Made by a program: the position numbers and the translations under genes. From Actinoallomurus sp. (GTDB taxonomy: Bacteria; Actinomycetota; Actinomycetes; Streptosporangiales; Streptosporangiaceae): a stretch of DNA of 46,780 nucleotides. The stretch is taken from positions 1 to 46,780 of the forward strand of contig JAOPYG010000173.1 of assembly GCA_025964685.1 (NCBI GenBank). Reading direction: 5' to 3'. Positions 8,351 through 16,196 of this stretch are shown here, piece after piece. Positions within the stretch are counted from its first letter, which is position 1. Each line of letters opens with the position of its first letter. The notes under the pieces were generated by a model. The model worked only from the letters and a program-made list of their open reading frames with translations, was not told where the DNA came from and searched no databases.

Positions 8351-9571
8351 TCAGGACAGCGGCACCTCCACAGGGGCACTCGGCGCGGTGGCGGCGGCGA
8401 ACGTGGACTCCCGCGCCAGCTCCGATGACAGGGTCGTGGCGCCCATCAGCACCGCGTCCTGGCCAAGGCCGGACGCGACGATCCGCGGCTCGAACGTGCT
8501 GAAGTCGGCGAGATGCCGGGCGACCGACGCGAGCAGCAGGTCTCCGTTGCCACCGATGGCACCGCCCAGCACGATCAGGGCGGGGTCGATCAGCGGCACC
8601 ACGCAGGCCACGACGTACGCGATGCTGCGAGCGGTGTCGTCCACGATCCGCGCCGCGCCCGGGTCTCCCCCGCGGGCCAGCTCGAAGACGGTGCGCGGGC
8701 TGCCGTCGCCGGGCAGCCCGAGGCGGCGCGCCTCGGCGCTGATGTAGCGCGCGCCCAGGTGCTCCTGCACGAGGTCGCGGCGCTGCCCGGGAGGAGCGAT
8801 CATCCGGTCGCTGGGAAGGTAGCCCGCCTCCCCCGCCACGCCGGTCGCCCCGCGCCGTACGCGGCCGTCGACCACCATGCCCAGGCCGAGACCGACCCCG
8901 AGGCTGACCAGGACGAAATCATCGACCTCGGCACCGCACCCGTGCCTGCGCTCGGCCAGCGCCGCGAGGTTCACGTCGTTCTCCAGGACCAGCGGCACCG
9001 GCACGCCGTGGCCGAGCGCCTCGCCGAGCCCGCGCCCCGCGTCGGGCAGCCCGGCCGCGTACGACAGGCTGCGCCCATCCGCTCCGACCACGGCCGGCAG
9101 ACCCATCACGACCTGGGTGATGTCGTTCAGCGGACGTCCCACCTGTCCGGCCAGCTCCGCGCACATCGCCACGATCTGCGCGACGAGTGCGTCACGGTCC
9201 GACCGGGCGTCCTGCTCGATCCGCGCGCGTACGTGCCCGGTCACGTCCGCGACGGCGGCACGGATCCGTTTGTGGCCCACGTCCACACCGATCGCGAAGG
9301 CGCACTCGGCGTTGACCTCGTACAGCGCCGGGGCGGGCCCCTTCCGGCCGGTCACCGGGCCCAGTTCGCTGATCACGCCGCGTTCCAGCAGCAGGCTGAC
9401 CGCGGCCGCCACGGTCGGCCGGGACAGCTTGATCCGGCCGGCGAGATCGGTGGTGGTGACCGGGTGGCCGGCCCGGTCGATCGCCTCCAGTACCGCACGC
9501 CCGTTGAGCAGGCGCAGCAGGCGCTGAGGGCCTGCCGGATACTGGTGGGCCACGGCGATCTCACCTCTCAT
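8351..9571 (-). CDS. ROK family transcriptional repressor lacking the zinc-binding cysteines
   Basis: A 406-residue regulator with an N-terminal winged helix (about residues 20-85, LAGRIKLSRPTVAAAVSLLLERG) and a C-terminal ROK sugar-kinase-like domain (IGVDVGHKRIRAAVAD, NDVNLAALAERRHG, LGVGLGLGMVVDG, GEAGYLPSD). The usual ROK zinc motif with CxCGxxGC is absent: after GEAGY the sequence goes straight to LPSDRMIAPPGQRRD. This subgroup is seen in other actinobacteria. It lies upstream of and in line with the importer operon, so it most likely controls that operon and itself. A second start (GTG at 9553) is possible, with AGAGG upstream. Confidence 0.9.
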   Translation of the reverse strand: MRGEIAVAHQYPAGPQRLLRLLNGRAVLEAIDRAGHPVTTTDLAGRIKLSRPTVAAAVSLLLERGVISELGPVTGRKGPAPALYEVNAECAFAIGVDVGHKRIRAAVADVTGHVRARIEQDARSDRDALVAQIVAMCAELAGQVGRPLNDITQVVMGLPAVVGADGRSLSYAAGLPDAGRGLGEALGHGVPVPLVLENDVNLAALAERRHGCGAEVDDFVLVSLGVGLGLGMVVDGRVRRGATGVAGEAGYLPSDRMIAPPGQRRDLVQEHLGARYISAEARRLGLPGDGSPRTVFELARGGDPGAARIVDDTARSIAYVVACVVPLIDPALIVLGGAIGGNGDLLLASVARHLADFSTFEPRIVASGLGQDAVLMGATTLSSELARESTFAAATAPSAPVEVPLS

Positions 9572-9589
9572 CTGCGTGAATCTGTAAGA

Positions 9590-9606
9590 AAGAAAGTTGT
9601 TTACTT
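9590..9606. promoter_or_regulatory. Candidate ROK operator
   Basis: An AT-rich imperfect inverted repeat, AAGAAAG-TTG-TTTACTT, sits 19 bp upstream of the ROK start in an otherwise GC-rich gap. ROK repressors often bind AT-rich sites containing TTTACTT-like halves. The assignment rests on position and base composition. It would allow autoregulation and control of the importer operon behind it. Confidence 0.4.
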
Positions 9607-9666
9607 ATACGCTCAGCGCCAGCCGGAATCAACCGTTTCGCGGGTATGAGCGCGGATTTGGGAAAG

Positions 9667-9680
9667 GGAGAGCGCTCTCC
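9667..9680. promoter_or_regulatory. LacI-type operator, perfect 14-bp palindrome (copy 1)
   Basis: GGAGAGCGCTCTCC, 20 bp upstream of the LacI gene at 9701. The same 14 bases recur at 12586 and 12770. Perfect symmetry around a central CG is the hallmark of LacI/CcpA-family operators. Its position implies autoregulation. Confidence 0.85.
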
Positions 9681-9700
9681 GTCGTGCTATAAAGACCGGC

Positions 9701-10765
9701 ATGAGCAACGAGCCCGTCCGGGGGCCGGGATCTCCCACGCTGGAGGACGTCGCCCGGGTGGCGGGGGTCTCACGCGCGACCGTGTCCCGGGTGGTCAACG
9801 GCGTGCGCAACGTCGACCCGGAGATCCAGGAGACGGTACGCCAGGCGGTGGCCGTCACGGGTTACGTGCCCAACAACGCCGCACGCTCACTGGTGACGCG
9901 CCGCGTCGGCTCGGTCGCCCTCGTCGTCTCGGGAGCGGGCGAAGAGGAGGACGAGGTCGGCGAGGACGGCTTCTCCACCCGCCAGATCTTCGGCGACCCG
10001 TTCTTCGGCCGTGTGGTCGGCGGTATCGTCGGTTACCTGCGCCCGCGCGGCATTCATCCGGTCCTGATGCTCGCCGACACCGCCGACGCCCGCTCGCAGG
10101 TCCTCGCGTTCCTCCGTCAGGGCAACGCCGACGGCGCCCTTCTCGTCTCCACCCACGCCGAGGACCCGCTGCCCAGGCTGCTCACAGAGGCGGGCCAGCC
10201 CGCGGTCCTGTTCGCGCGGCCGGCCCGTCCCCTTGCGATCAGCTACGTCGACTGCGCCCACCACGACGGCGGGAGCCTCGCGGCGGACCACCTCGTCGCC
10301 CGCGGCTGCGACCGTGTCGCCACCATCGCCGGTCCGCTCGACGTGCCCGCCAGCCAGGACCGGCTCGCCGGGTTCCAGAACGCCATGGCCCGGCACGGCC
10401 GGCCGTACGTCCCGGTGGTCGAGGGCAACTTCACCCTCGGCAGCGGGGTGACCGCCATGGAGCGCCTCCTGGTCGAGCATCCCGACCTCGACGGCGTCTT
10501 CGCGGCCAACGACCTGATGGCCCAGGGCGCCGTCCTGGTGCTGCGCGAACACGGTCACCGGGTGCCGGACGACGTGGCCGTCGTCGGCTTCGACGACAGC
10601 AGCGCGGCGCTGGCCTGCCGCCCGCAGCTGACGACGGTCCGCCAGCCCGTCGAGAACATGGCGGCCGAGATGGCGAGCCTCCTGCTCACCACCCTCGACC
10701 AGCCCGACCGGCGGGTGACCTCGGTCGTCTTCGAGCCGACCCTCGTCGTACGGCAGTCGGCCTGA
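9701..10765 (+). CDS. LacI family transcriptional regulator (1)
   Basis: A 354-residue repressor. The N-terminal HTH reads TLEDVARVAGVSRATVSRVVNG, with Arg-Ala at the two specificity positions of the recognition helix, followed by the hinge helix NNAARSLVTRR. The rest is a periplasmic-binding-protein-like sugar-sensing domain ending in FDDSSAALACRPQLTTVRQPVENM. A run of acidic residues (GEEEDEVGEDGF, about 77-88) is inserted early in the sensor domain. Identical palindromes before this gene, before the secreted hydrolase and before the DUF1996 gene identify its likely targets. The inducer is probably a sugar released by those enzymes. Confidence 0.95.
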   Translation: MSNEPVRGPGSPTLEDVARVAGVSRATVSRVVNGVRNVDPEIQETVRQAVAVTGYVPNNAARSLVTRRVGSVALVVSGAGEEEDEVGEDGFSTRQIFGDPFFGRVVGGIVGYLRPRGIHPVLMLADTADARSQVLAFLRQGNADGALLVSTHAEDPLPRLLTEAGQPAVLFARPARPLAISYVDCAHHDGGSLAADHLVARGCDRVATIAGPLDVPASQDRLAGFQNAMARHGRPYVPVVEGNFTLGSGVTAMERLLVEHPDLDGVFAANDLMAQGAVLVLREHGHRVPDDVAVVGFDDSSAALACRPQLTTVRQPVENMAAEMASLLLTTLDQPDRRVTSVVFEPTLVVRQSA

Positions 10766-10788
10766 GCCTGCGACGAGGGCCCGCGAAC

Positions 10789-12537
10789 TCAGCTCCCGTA
10801 GACGCCCAGGTCGTACAGCGAGTAGCCGTAGCCGGTGCCACGCTGCGTGCCGCTCACGCGCACGTACCGGCCCGAGCCGCCGACGCCGAGGTCGTCGACG
10901 CCGCCGTCACCGGTCGTGGTCGAGTAGGCCGTCCTCCAGTCGGTCCCATTGTCGGAGGTCTGGATCGTGTACGTCTTGGCGTAGGCGCTCTCCCAGACGA
11001 GCTGGACGTGGTTGAAAGAGTGAACCGAGCCGAGGTCGACCTGGATCCACTGCGGGTCGCTCCAGTCGCTGGCCCAGCGGGTGGTCAGGTCGCCGTCGGT
11101 CGCGTTGCCGGGGACGAGGTTCTGGTACGTCTGGTACGACGAGGCCGTGGCCGGCCGGCCGCGTGCCAGGTTGACGCCGCCGACCTGCGGCGGCACGACG
11201 CGGAACGACTTCGTCTCGATGCCGGCGTTGCCCTTGCCGTCCTGGGCGAAGATGTAGACCTTCCAGACACCCAGCTGCTGCGGGGCGGTGACGCGGAACG
11301 AACCGTTGCCGGTCTGGGTGAACGCGGCGTTGGTCAGCGTCCCGTCACCGGTGGCGTACTTGCCACTGACCTTGATCGTGTAGCTGACCGGATCGTTCTG
11401 CGGGTCGCGCACGGAGGCCGTGACGTCGAACGGCTGCCCCGCCGCGACGCTCGACGCGTTGGCGACGGCCATATTCGAGATCACCGGCGAGGTGTTCGCC
11501 GGCGCCGGGCCGCCGTACGCCTGCTGGACCGCGTAGTAGGACAGCCGCTTCAGACCTCCGGGGATCAGGTTGAACCAGACGCCGCCGAAGTCCTGCTCGA
11601 TGCCGTAGTGGAACATCGTGGCGCCCAGCGCGACACCGTGGTGGCCGGTGATGCAGTTCCACGCGTTCGTGTACCCGGCGGCCTTGGCCTGGTCGGTGGG
11701 CTCGGCCGGCACGCCGTTCCCGTCGTTCGGCACCTCCCACTCACCGGCCGGGCCGGTCTCGGTGATGATGTACGGCTTGGTGTAGCCGCCGTCGATCCAG
11801 GTCTGCTTCACGGCGCAGACGCCGTTGTAGGAGTTCACCGCGTACAGGTCGAGGGCGGGGGTGTTCGCCTTGTAGTACGGCCAGGCGCCCGTCCACGCGT
11901 CGGTCGAGGTGACGGGATGGTTCGGGTCGATCCCGTGGATCTTGACGGCGACGTCGTTGACGAAGCCGGTGTATGCCTTGCGCTCGTTCTCCAGCGCGGT
12001 GCCGGAGAAGCAGTTCTGCATGCCGAGCACCGACTCGTTGCCGACGTTCCACATCAGCACGCCTGGATTGTCCCGGTAGGTGGTCACCCAGTTGCTGATC
12101 TCGCCCAGCATGTTGGACTTGTAGGTGGAGTCGGTGACGTAGTCGACGCAGCCGCCGCTGCCGGGCCCACCACCCGGCTGCAGCCAGAAGCCGGCGATGA
12201 CCTTCACCCCGTGCGCCGCGGCCGAGTCCAGCAGCGGCTTGGAGGTGCCGTCCGTCCCCCACGTGCGGATGGTGTTGACCCCCATGGACGCCAGGTCCGG
12301 CATGTACTTCTCGGCGTCCGAGACCGCGGGTCCCCAGGTGACACCCTTGACCACGTACGGGGAGCCGTTGACCTGCAGTTGCCAGTTCCCCTGGGAACCG
12401 GTCACCTTGACCACGCTGCCGGCCGCCCGGGCCGGTGTGGCGAGGGGCACGGTCACGAACGCCGCCACGATCAGTGCGACGAGGGCGGCGAAGCGCAGGT
12501 CGGGGCGGCGTCTGCCGGGACTGCGGGCTAGGTGCAT
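10789..12537 (-). CDS. Secreted TIM-barrel glycoside hydrolase with C-terminal discoidin/CBM32-like domain
   Basis: A 582-residue exported protein. A Tat- or Sec-like signal (RSPGRRRPDLRFAALVALIVAAF, cleavage near ATPARAA) precedes a TIM barrel starting YVVKGVTWGP. Glu168 in WNVGNES and Glu260 in ITETGPAGEW fit the acid/base and nucleophile of clan GH-A enzymes (GH2- or GH5-like). An Ig-like domain (about 345-435) and an F5/8-type C domain (about 440-582, with ATDGDLTTRWASDWSDPQW) follow and probably bind glycans. The start at 12537 has GGAG upstream; an in-frame ATG at 12564 lacks one. A LacI-type palindrome lies 48 bp upstream. Substrate unknown; beta-1,3- or related glucans are possible. 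Confidence 0.88.
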   Translation of the reverse strand: MHLARSPGRRRPDLRFAALVALIVAAFVTVPLATPARAAGSVVKVTGSQGNWQLQVNGSPYVVKGVTWGPAVSDAEKYMPDLASMGVNTIRTWGTDGTSKPLLDSAAAHGVKVIAGFWLQPGGGPGSGGCVDYVTDSTYKSNMLGEISNWVTTYRDNPGVLMWNVGNESVLGMQNCFSGTALENERKAYTGFVNDVAVKIHGIDPNHPVTSTDAWTGAWPYYKANTPALDLYAVNSYNGVCAVKQTWIDGGYTKPYIITETGPAGEWEVPNDGNGVPAEPTDQAKAAGYTNAWNCITGHHGVALGATMFHYGIEQDFGGVWFNLIPGGLKRLSYYAVQQAYGGPAPANTSPVISNMAVANASSVAAGQPFDVTASVRDPQNDPVSYTIKVSGKYATGDGTLTNAAFTQTGNGSFRVTAPQQLGVWKVYIFAQDGKGNAGIETKSFRVVPPQVGGVNLARGRPATASSYQTYQNLVPGNATDGDLTTRWASDWSDPQWIQVDLGSVHSFNHVQLVWESAYAKTYTIQTSDNGTDWRTAYSTTTGDGGVDDLGVGGSGRYVRVSGTQRGTGYGYSLYDLGVYGS

Positions 12538-12585
12538 GGTCTCTCTCCTCGGGGCGGGGCTCACCGTGGGGCGATGAGGACAGGA

Positions 12586-12599
12586 GGAGAGCGCTCTCC
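12586..12599. promoter_or_regulatory. LacI-type operator, perfect 14-bp palindrome (copy 2)
   Basis: GGAGAGCGCTCTCC, upstream of the minus-strand secreted hydrolase (start 12537) and identical to the copy before the LacI gene. Confidence 0.85.
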
Positions 12600-12769
12600 G
12601 GCCCTGACAGTGCCCCGTCGACGTGGACCTGTCAAGGGGCTGTCAGAGACCGCGTGGGGAAATGGCCCCGGCTCGCGAGAACTGCCGACCACGCCGAGCG
12701 AAGCGCGACATTGGGCGCGAGATCGACCTTGACAGCCCGTCATGGACGGCGTCACACTCAGGCCACCTC

Positions 12770-12783
12770 GGAGAGCGCTCTCC
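12770..12783. promoter_or_regulatory. LacI-type operator, perfect 14-bp palindrome (copy 3)
   Basis: GGAGAGCGCTCTCC, 103 bp upstream of the DUF1996 gene and directly after its best promoter candidate. This copy brings the DUF1996 gene into the same predicted regulon. Confidence 0.85.
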
Positions 12784-12886
12784 AGTTTCGCCCCCGCGCC
12801 TCCTTGACGCCTGGGCTCCCCCGCCCCTGACCCTCGACCGAGACCAGAAGCCGTGGTTCCTCCCCACGGCCGCCATGGAGGTCCGC

Positions 12887-13936
12887 ATGTTACGACCATC
12901 GACGTTTCTCTTCGGCGGGCTGCTCGCCACCGCCCTCGCCCCGGTCACGGTGGGGATGCTGCCCCTCGGCTCCGCCGCCACGACCACCGGCCACGCGGTG
13001 GCGGCGCACGCCGGTCACCATGCCCTCGCGGCGCCCGTGCCGTCGGGCGACGATCCGGACGGCGACGGCTACATCCCCGCGAACCCGCCGGTCACCGGAG
13101 TCGTTCCCTCCCATGGCGACCCGCCTCATCGCTACTTCCACGAGTTCCAGGCGAACTGCTCCTACACCCACCACCGGCCGGACGACCCCATCGTGTACGC
13201 GTCCCAGCCCGGCGCCTCGCACGACCACACGTTCATGGGCAGCACGACCACCGACGCGTTCAGCACCACCGCCTCCCTGTCCGCCGGCGGTACGACGTGC
13301 AAGGCGCCCGGCGACAAGTCCGGCTACTGGATGCCGACGATGTACAACGGCACCGCCATGGTCACGCCGAACTTCCCGCAGGTCATCTACTACAAGACCG
13401 GCGTGCTGGACTACACCAGCGTCCGGCCGTTCCCCAAAGGCCTGCGGTTCGTGGTCGGCAGCCCGACGGCCACGGCGGACCAGTTCATGCACAACCCCGG
13501 AACGGTCGAGGGCTTCGAGTGCGGTAACAGCTACAAGAACGCCGACTTCCCCCCGACCTGCCCGGCCGGCACCCAGCTCAACGTCCGCTACCAGGCACCG
13601 AGCTGCTGGAACGGCCAGTATCTGGACGTGCCCGACCACAAGAGCCACATGGCCTACCCGGTCAACGGCGTCTGCCCCGACGACCACCCGGTCGCCCTGC
13701 CGATGATCGAGTTCAAGATGGCCTTCCCGGTCTCCGGCGACATGTCGCAGGTGCACTTCTCCAGCGGACGCGGATACTCCTTCCACTACGACTTCTTCAA
13801 CGCGTGGGACCCGGCGACCCAGAAGGCTCTCGTCGACCACTGCGTCGTCGGCGGCCTGCAGTGCGACGCGCGGGGCTATGACGAGACCCATCCCGAGGCC
13901 GGCGCGGCTCTGAACGCCAACTACGAGCTGCCCTGA
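12887..13936 (+). CDS. Secreted DUF1996 domain protein
   Basis: A 349-residue exported protein of unknown function. After a signal peptide (FLFGGLLATALAPVTVG) and a His/Ala-rich linker, the DUF1996 domain runs nearly to the end, with its typical aromatic and cysteine-rich pieces: FQANCSYTHHRPDDPIV, GASHDHTFMG, KSGYWMPTMYNG, CWNGQYLDVPDHKSHMAYP and GRGYSFHYDFFNAWD. The start at 12887 has GGAGG five bases upstream; longer in-frame starts lack this. The conserved His and Asp residues could bind metal or glycan, but no activity is established for the family. The shared LacI-type operator suggests a role in polysaccharide use with the neighbouring hydrolase. Confidence 0.9.
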   Translation: MLRPSTFLFGGLLATALAPVTVGMLPLGSAATTTGHAVAAHAGHHALAAPVPSGDDPDGDGYIPANPPVTGVVPSHGDPPHRYFHEFQANCSYTHHRPDDPIVYASQPGASHDHTFMGSTTTDAFSTTASLSAGGTTCKAPGDKSGYWMPTMYNGTAMVTPNFPQVIYYKTGVLDYTSVRPFPKGLRFVVGSPTATADQFMHNPGTVEGFECGNSYKNADFPPTCPAGTQLNVRYQAPSCWNGQYLDVPDHKSHMAYPVNGVCPDDHPVALPMIEFKMAFPVSGDMSQVHFSSGRGYSFHYDFFNAWDPATQKALVDHCVVGGLQCDARGYDETHPEAGAALNANYELP

Positions 13937-13946
13937 CCGGCGAACG

Positions 13947-13984
13947 CGGCCGGGCGTCGGTCCACGCGTGACGGCGCCCGGCCG
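13947..13984 (+). terminator. Probable intrinsic terminator hairpin
   Basis: Perfect 10-bp arms CGGCCGGGCG and CGCCCGGCCG separated by 18 bases start 11 bp after the DUF1996 stop. There is no T tract, as is common for terminators in high-GC actinobacteria. Confidence 0.6.
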
Positions 13985-14004
13985 TGCGATCTCCTCGCGA
14001 CTAC

Positions 14005-14020
14005 TATGACGATTGTCATA
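14005..14020. promoter_or_regulatory. TetR operator, TATGAC-N4-GTCATA
   Basis: A perfect 6-bp inverted repeat with a 4-bp spacer, 19 bp before the TetR start. The inner ATGAC/GTCAT pattern recurs twice upstream of the dehydrogenase gene at 16043, so it is the likely binding site of this TetR protein. Confidence 0.75.
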
Positions 14021-14039
14021 CCGAGCGAGGCGGGTGTTC

Positions 14040-14627
14040 ATGGCGGGTAAGGCGCGTCCTGCGCGAGAGCGGATGGTCTACAGCGCGGCGCAGCTGGTGC
14101 GTGCGCGCGGGGTCGCGATGACCGGCGTACGCGACGTGGTGGCGCACGCGGACGCTCCGCGCGGTTCGTTCCAGCACTACTTTCCGGGGGGAAAGGACCA
14201 GCTCGTCGGCGAGGCGCTGATCTGGTCGGGGGACTTCGCGGCGCGGTGGGTGGCCTCGTACGACCAGACCACCGGCGAGCCGTCGCCGTCCGGCCTGTTC
14301 GCCCACATGGCCCGGCTTTGGAAAGAGGACCTGACCGCCCGCCGGTACGAGCGGGGGTGCCCGATGATGGCGACCGCGGCGGAGCTGGGCGGCGGCGACT
14401 CTCCGGTCAAGGAGCACCTGCGGACCGCCGCCGAAACGTGGGAGCGGGCGGTGGTGGACGAGCTGGTCCGCATGGGCGTGGCACCGCAGCGGGCGCCGGG
14501 CCTCGCGACGCTGATGGTCAGTGCGCTCGAAGGCGCCATCATGCTGGCGCGCGTACGCCGTGATGTCGGACCGCTCGACACGGTCGTCACGGAGCTTTCG
14601 CCGCTGCTGGACTCATGCGCCCCATGA
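14040..14627 (+). CDS. TetR family transcriptional regulator (LmrA/YxaF-like)
   Basis: A 195-residue repressor. The HTH spans about residues 8-50 (RMVYSAAQLVRARGVAMTGVRDVVAHADAPRGSFQHYFPGGKDQLVGEAL), with the GSFQHYFPGGK recognition-helix wording typical of the LmrA/YxaF branch; the rest is a helical ligand domain. The ATG at 14040 is chosen over a TTG at 14013 because that TTG lies inside the operator and the ATG has GAGGCGGG upstream. Its last 41 bp overlap the 3' end of the GNAT gene on the other strand. Predicted targets are itself and the dehydrogenase/GNAT pair. Confidence 0.93.
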   Translation: MAGKARPARERMVYSAAQLVRARGVAMTGVRDVVAHADAPRGSFQHYFPGGKDQLVGEALIWSGDFAARWVASYDQTTGEPSPSGLFAHMARLWKEDLTARRYERGCPMMATAAELGGGDSPVKEHLRTAAETWERAVVDELVRMGVAPQRAPGLATLMVSALEGAIMLARVRRDVGPLDTVVTELSPLLDSCAP

Positions 14628-15144
14628 GCCCGCCGCCCAGAACGCCGGTCGCCGGCACGGTCACGTCGACCGTCACGTCACAGCCGGAACGCTCGGTCGC
14701 CAGGACATGCGCGTTCGCGATCACGTGGGCGAGCAGTGACGGCTGCGCCCGGCACAGTTCCATGCGGAACACCTCGACACCGGCGGCATGGGCGTCGGCG
14801 GACAACGCGCCGACCAGTCTGCGGCCGACCCCCTGGCGTTGCCAGACGTCCTCGACCAGCGCGCCGACCTCATGGACGTACGACGCCCCGGGCACGGGGC
14901 CGGCGCTGGCGAGCCCGACGAGCCGGGGAGTCCGACCGGTCACCACTTCGGCGACGAACGCCCTGTGCGCGCCCGGTCCCCGCTCGAGGCACCGGTGCAG
15001 ATACGCCGCCGGGATCTCGGTGACGAACCCGTGGAACCGGCGGTAGCGGGTCTGCTTCGAACAGCGGCCGAACATCGACGTCAGAGCCGTGGCGTCGTCC
15101 GGCCGGACAGGCCGGACCCGGAGTGCGCCCGGACCGATCATCAT
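14587..15144 (-). CDS. GNAT family N-acetyltransferase
   Basis: A 185-residue acetyltransferase. It opens with [18 protein letters not shown] and carries the acetyl-CoA loop [27 protein letters not shown] (Q/RxxGxG/A motif). The N-terminal segment ([12 protein letters not shown]) recalls GNAT domains attached to acyl-CoA synthetases. Its ATG overlaps the TGA of the dehydrogenase gene (15141-15144), so the two are coupled. Substrate unknown. The 3' end runs 41 bp into the opposite-strand TetR gene, so each transcript covers the other's end. Confidence 0.88.
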   Translation of the reverse strand: MMIGPGALRVRPVRPDDATALTSMFGRCSKQTRYRRFHGFVTEIPAAYLHRCLERGPGAHRAFVAEVVTGRTPRLVGLASAGPVPGASYVHEVGALVEDVWQRQGVGRRLVGALSADAHAAGVEVFRMELCRAQPSLLAHVIANAHVLATERSGCDVTVDVTVPATGVLGGGLMGRMSPAAAKAP

Positions 15145-16043
15145 GTCCGCCCCCTGCCGGGATGGGCCTGGCGGGTGGCGGTGCGGTCCTCGATCGCGCG
15201 GACGACCGCCACCATGTCCTGGTCGCCGTGGCCCCGTGCGACCGTTTCACCGTAGAGCTCGTGGCAGACGTCCAGCAGCGGAGAGGCCAGGTCCGACTCG
15301 CGTGCGGCCTCGGCGACCAGCCGGCTGTTCATCAGCACGTCCGCGGCCGCCGCCTGGGCGGCGAAGTCCTGGTCGACCAGCTTGAGCGCCTTCACCCGGG
15401 AGACGCTGCTGGCCATCGGACCGGCGTCGAGCACGGCCAGGAACCGCCGCATGTCCAGGCCGTGCCGCTCGGCGAAGTGCACCGCCTCGGCCAGGCCGGT
15501 CACCATCGTGATCAGGTACAGGTTCACGGCGAGCTTCATGTGGAGCGCGTTCGGAACCGGCCCGCAGACCGTCGTCTGGTGGCACATGGGTTTGAGCAAC
15601 GGGCGTACCGCCTGCGTCGCCGTCGGCTCCCCGGCCAGCATCGCCACGAGTTCTCCCGCCTCGGCCGGCTTGCGTGACCCGGAGACCGGAGCCTCGACAT
15701 AGCCGCCACCGGCCGCCCGCACGTCGGCTTCGAGCCCGCGTGAGTACGACGGCGAGGTGGTGCCCATGGGGACGATGGTGTGCCCCGCGACGCGGTCACC
15801 GAAGGCCGGCGTGCCGCGGCCGAGCACCTGGTCGATGGCCTCCTCGCCGGCCAGCATGAGGATCACGACCTCCGCGCCGGCGAACACCGCGGCCGGGCTC
15901 GCCGCCACCCGCGCACCGGCGGCCCGCAACTCCTCCGACCTCGCCGCGGTCCGGTTCCACACCACGAGCGGCGTCCCGGCGCGGACCAGGTTGAGCGCCA
16001 TGGGCCACCCCATCAGTCCCAGCCCGATGAACCCGATGTCCAC
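15141..16043 (-). CDS. NAD(P)-dependent beta-hydroxyacid dehydrogenase (HIBADH family)
   Basis: A 300-residue oxidoreductase. The N-terminal Rossmann loop is [21 protein letters not shown]. The family's substrate-binding segment follows as [22 protein letters not shown] (DAPVSGG-like). A helical C-terminal domain contains the catalytic-lysine region [23 protein letters not shown], Lys171 being the candidate. Family members reduce or oxidise beta-hydroxyacids such as 3-hydroxyisobutyrate or glyoxylate products, and some act as imine reductases, so the substrate is not fixed. Two ATGAC-N4-GTCAT sites upstream point to control by the TetR gene at 14040. Confidence 0.92.
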   Translation of the reverse strand: MDIGFIGLGLMGWPMALNLVRAGTPLVVWNRTAARSEELRAAGARVAASPAAVFAGAEVVILMLAGEEAIDQVLGRGTPAFGDRVAGHTIVPMGTTSPSYSRGLEADVRAAGGGYVEAPVSGSRKPAEAGELVAMLAGEPTATQAVRPLLKPMCHQTTVCGPVPNALHMKLAVNLYLITMVTGLAEAVHFAERHGLDMRRFLAVLDAGPMASSVSRVKALKLVDQDFAAQAAAADVLMNSRLVAEAARESDLASPLLDVCHELYGETVARGHGDQDMVAVVRAIEDRTATRQAHPGRGRT

Positions 16044-16067
16044 GTGACCTCCCGCCGTCCACGGACC

Positions 16068-16081
16068 ATGACAGCGGTCAT
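16068..16081. promoter_or_regulatory. TetR operator, ATGAC-N4-GTCAT (dehydrogenase promoter, proximal)
   Basis: ATGACAGCGGTCAT lies 24 bp upstream of the dehydrogenase start and matches the core of the site before the TetR gene. Confidence 0.7.
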
Positions 16082-16094
16082 AATAACGCGCATC

Positions 16095-16108
16095 ATGACA
16101 GCTGTCAT
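16095..16108. promoter_or_regulatory. TetR operator, perfect palindrome (dehydrogenase promoter, distal)
   Basis: ATGACAGCTGTCAT is fully palindromic. Its centre is 27 bp from that of the proximal site, so two dimers could bind side by side. Both sites lie within the 153-bp gap between the dehydrogenase start and the GH28 stop. Confidence 0.75.
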
Positions 16109-16196
16109 AGCCGCGACGGCGTGGTCACCGTGCCGGATGCTCCGCCGGGATGCTCGCTCGGGGCTCGGGCCGGGTGACGCGGTCAGCGCCGCCGGG

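Larger units (their letters stand above)
12538..12886. promoter_or_regulatory. Divergent control region (349 bp) of the hydrolase and DUF1996 genes
   Basis: No gene is seen here. It holds two copies of the GGAGAGCGCTCTCC palindrome. On the plus strand TTGACA (12729-12734) and CACACT (12753-12758) with an 18-bp spacer lie just ahead of the second palindrome. On the minus strand TTGACA (12635-12630) with a weak -10 near 12612-12607 lies just ahead of the first. Each palindrome would cover the transcription start of one gene, an arrangement expected for repression of both by one LacI protein. Confidence 0.6.

Noticed and set aside
9646-12531. A 961-codon plus-strand frame across the LacI gene and the hydrolase
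   Set aside because: It runs out of frame through the LacI gene and antisense to the hydrolase; composition is that of a shadow frame.
14013-14039. A TTG start giving nine more residues to the TetR protein
   Set aside because: The TTG lies inside the operator palindrome, and the downstream ATG has a good ribosome binding site.
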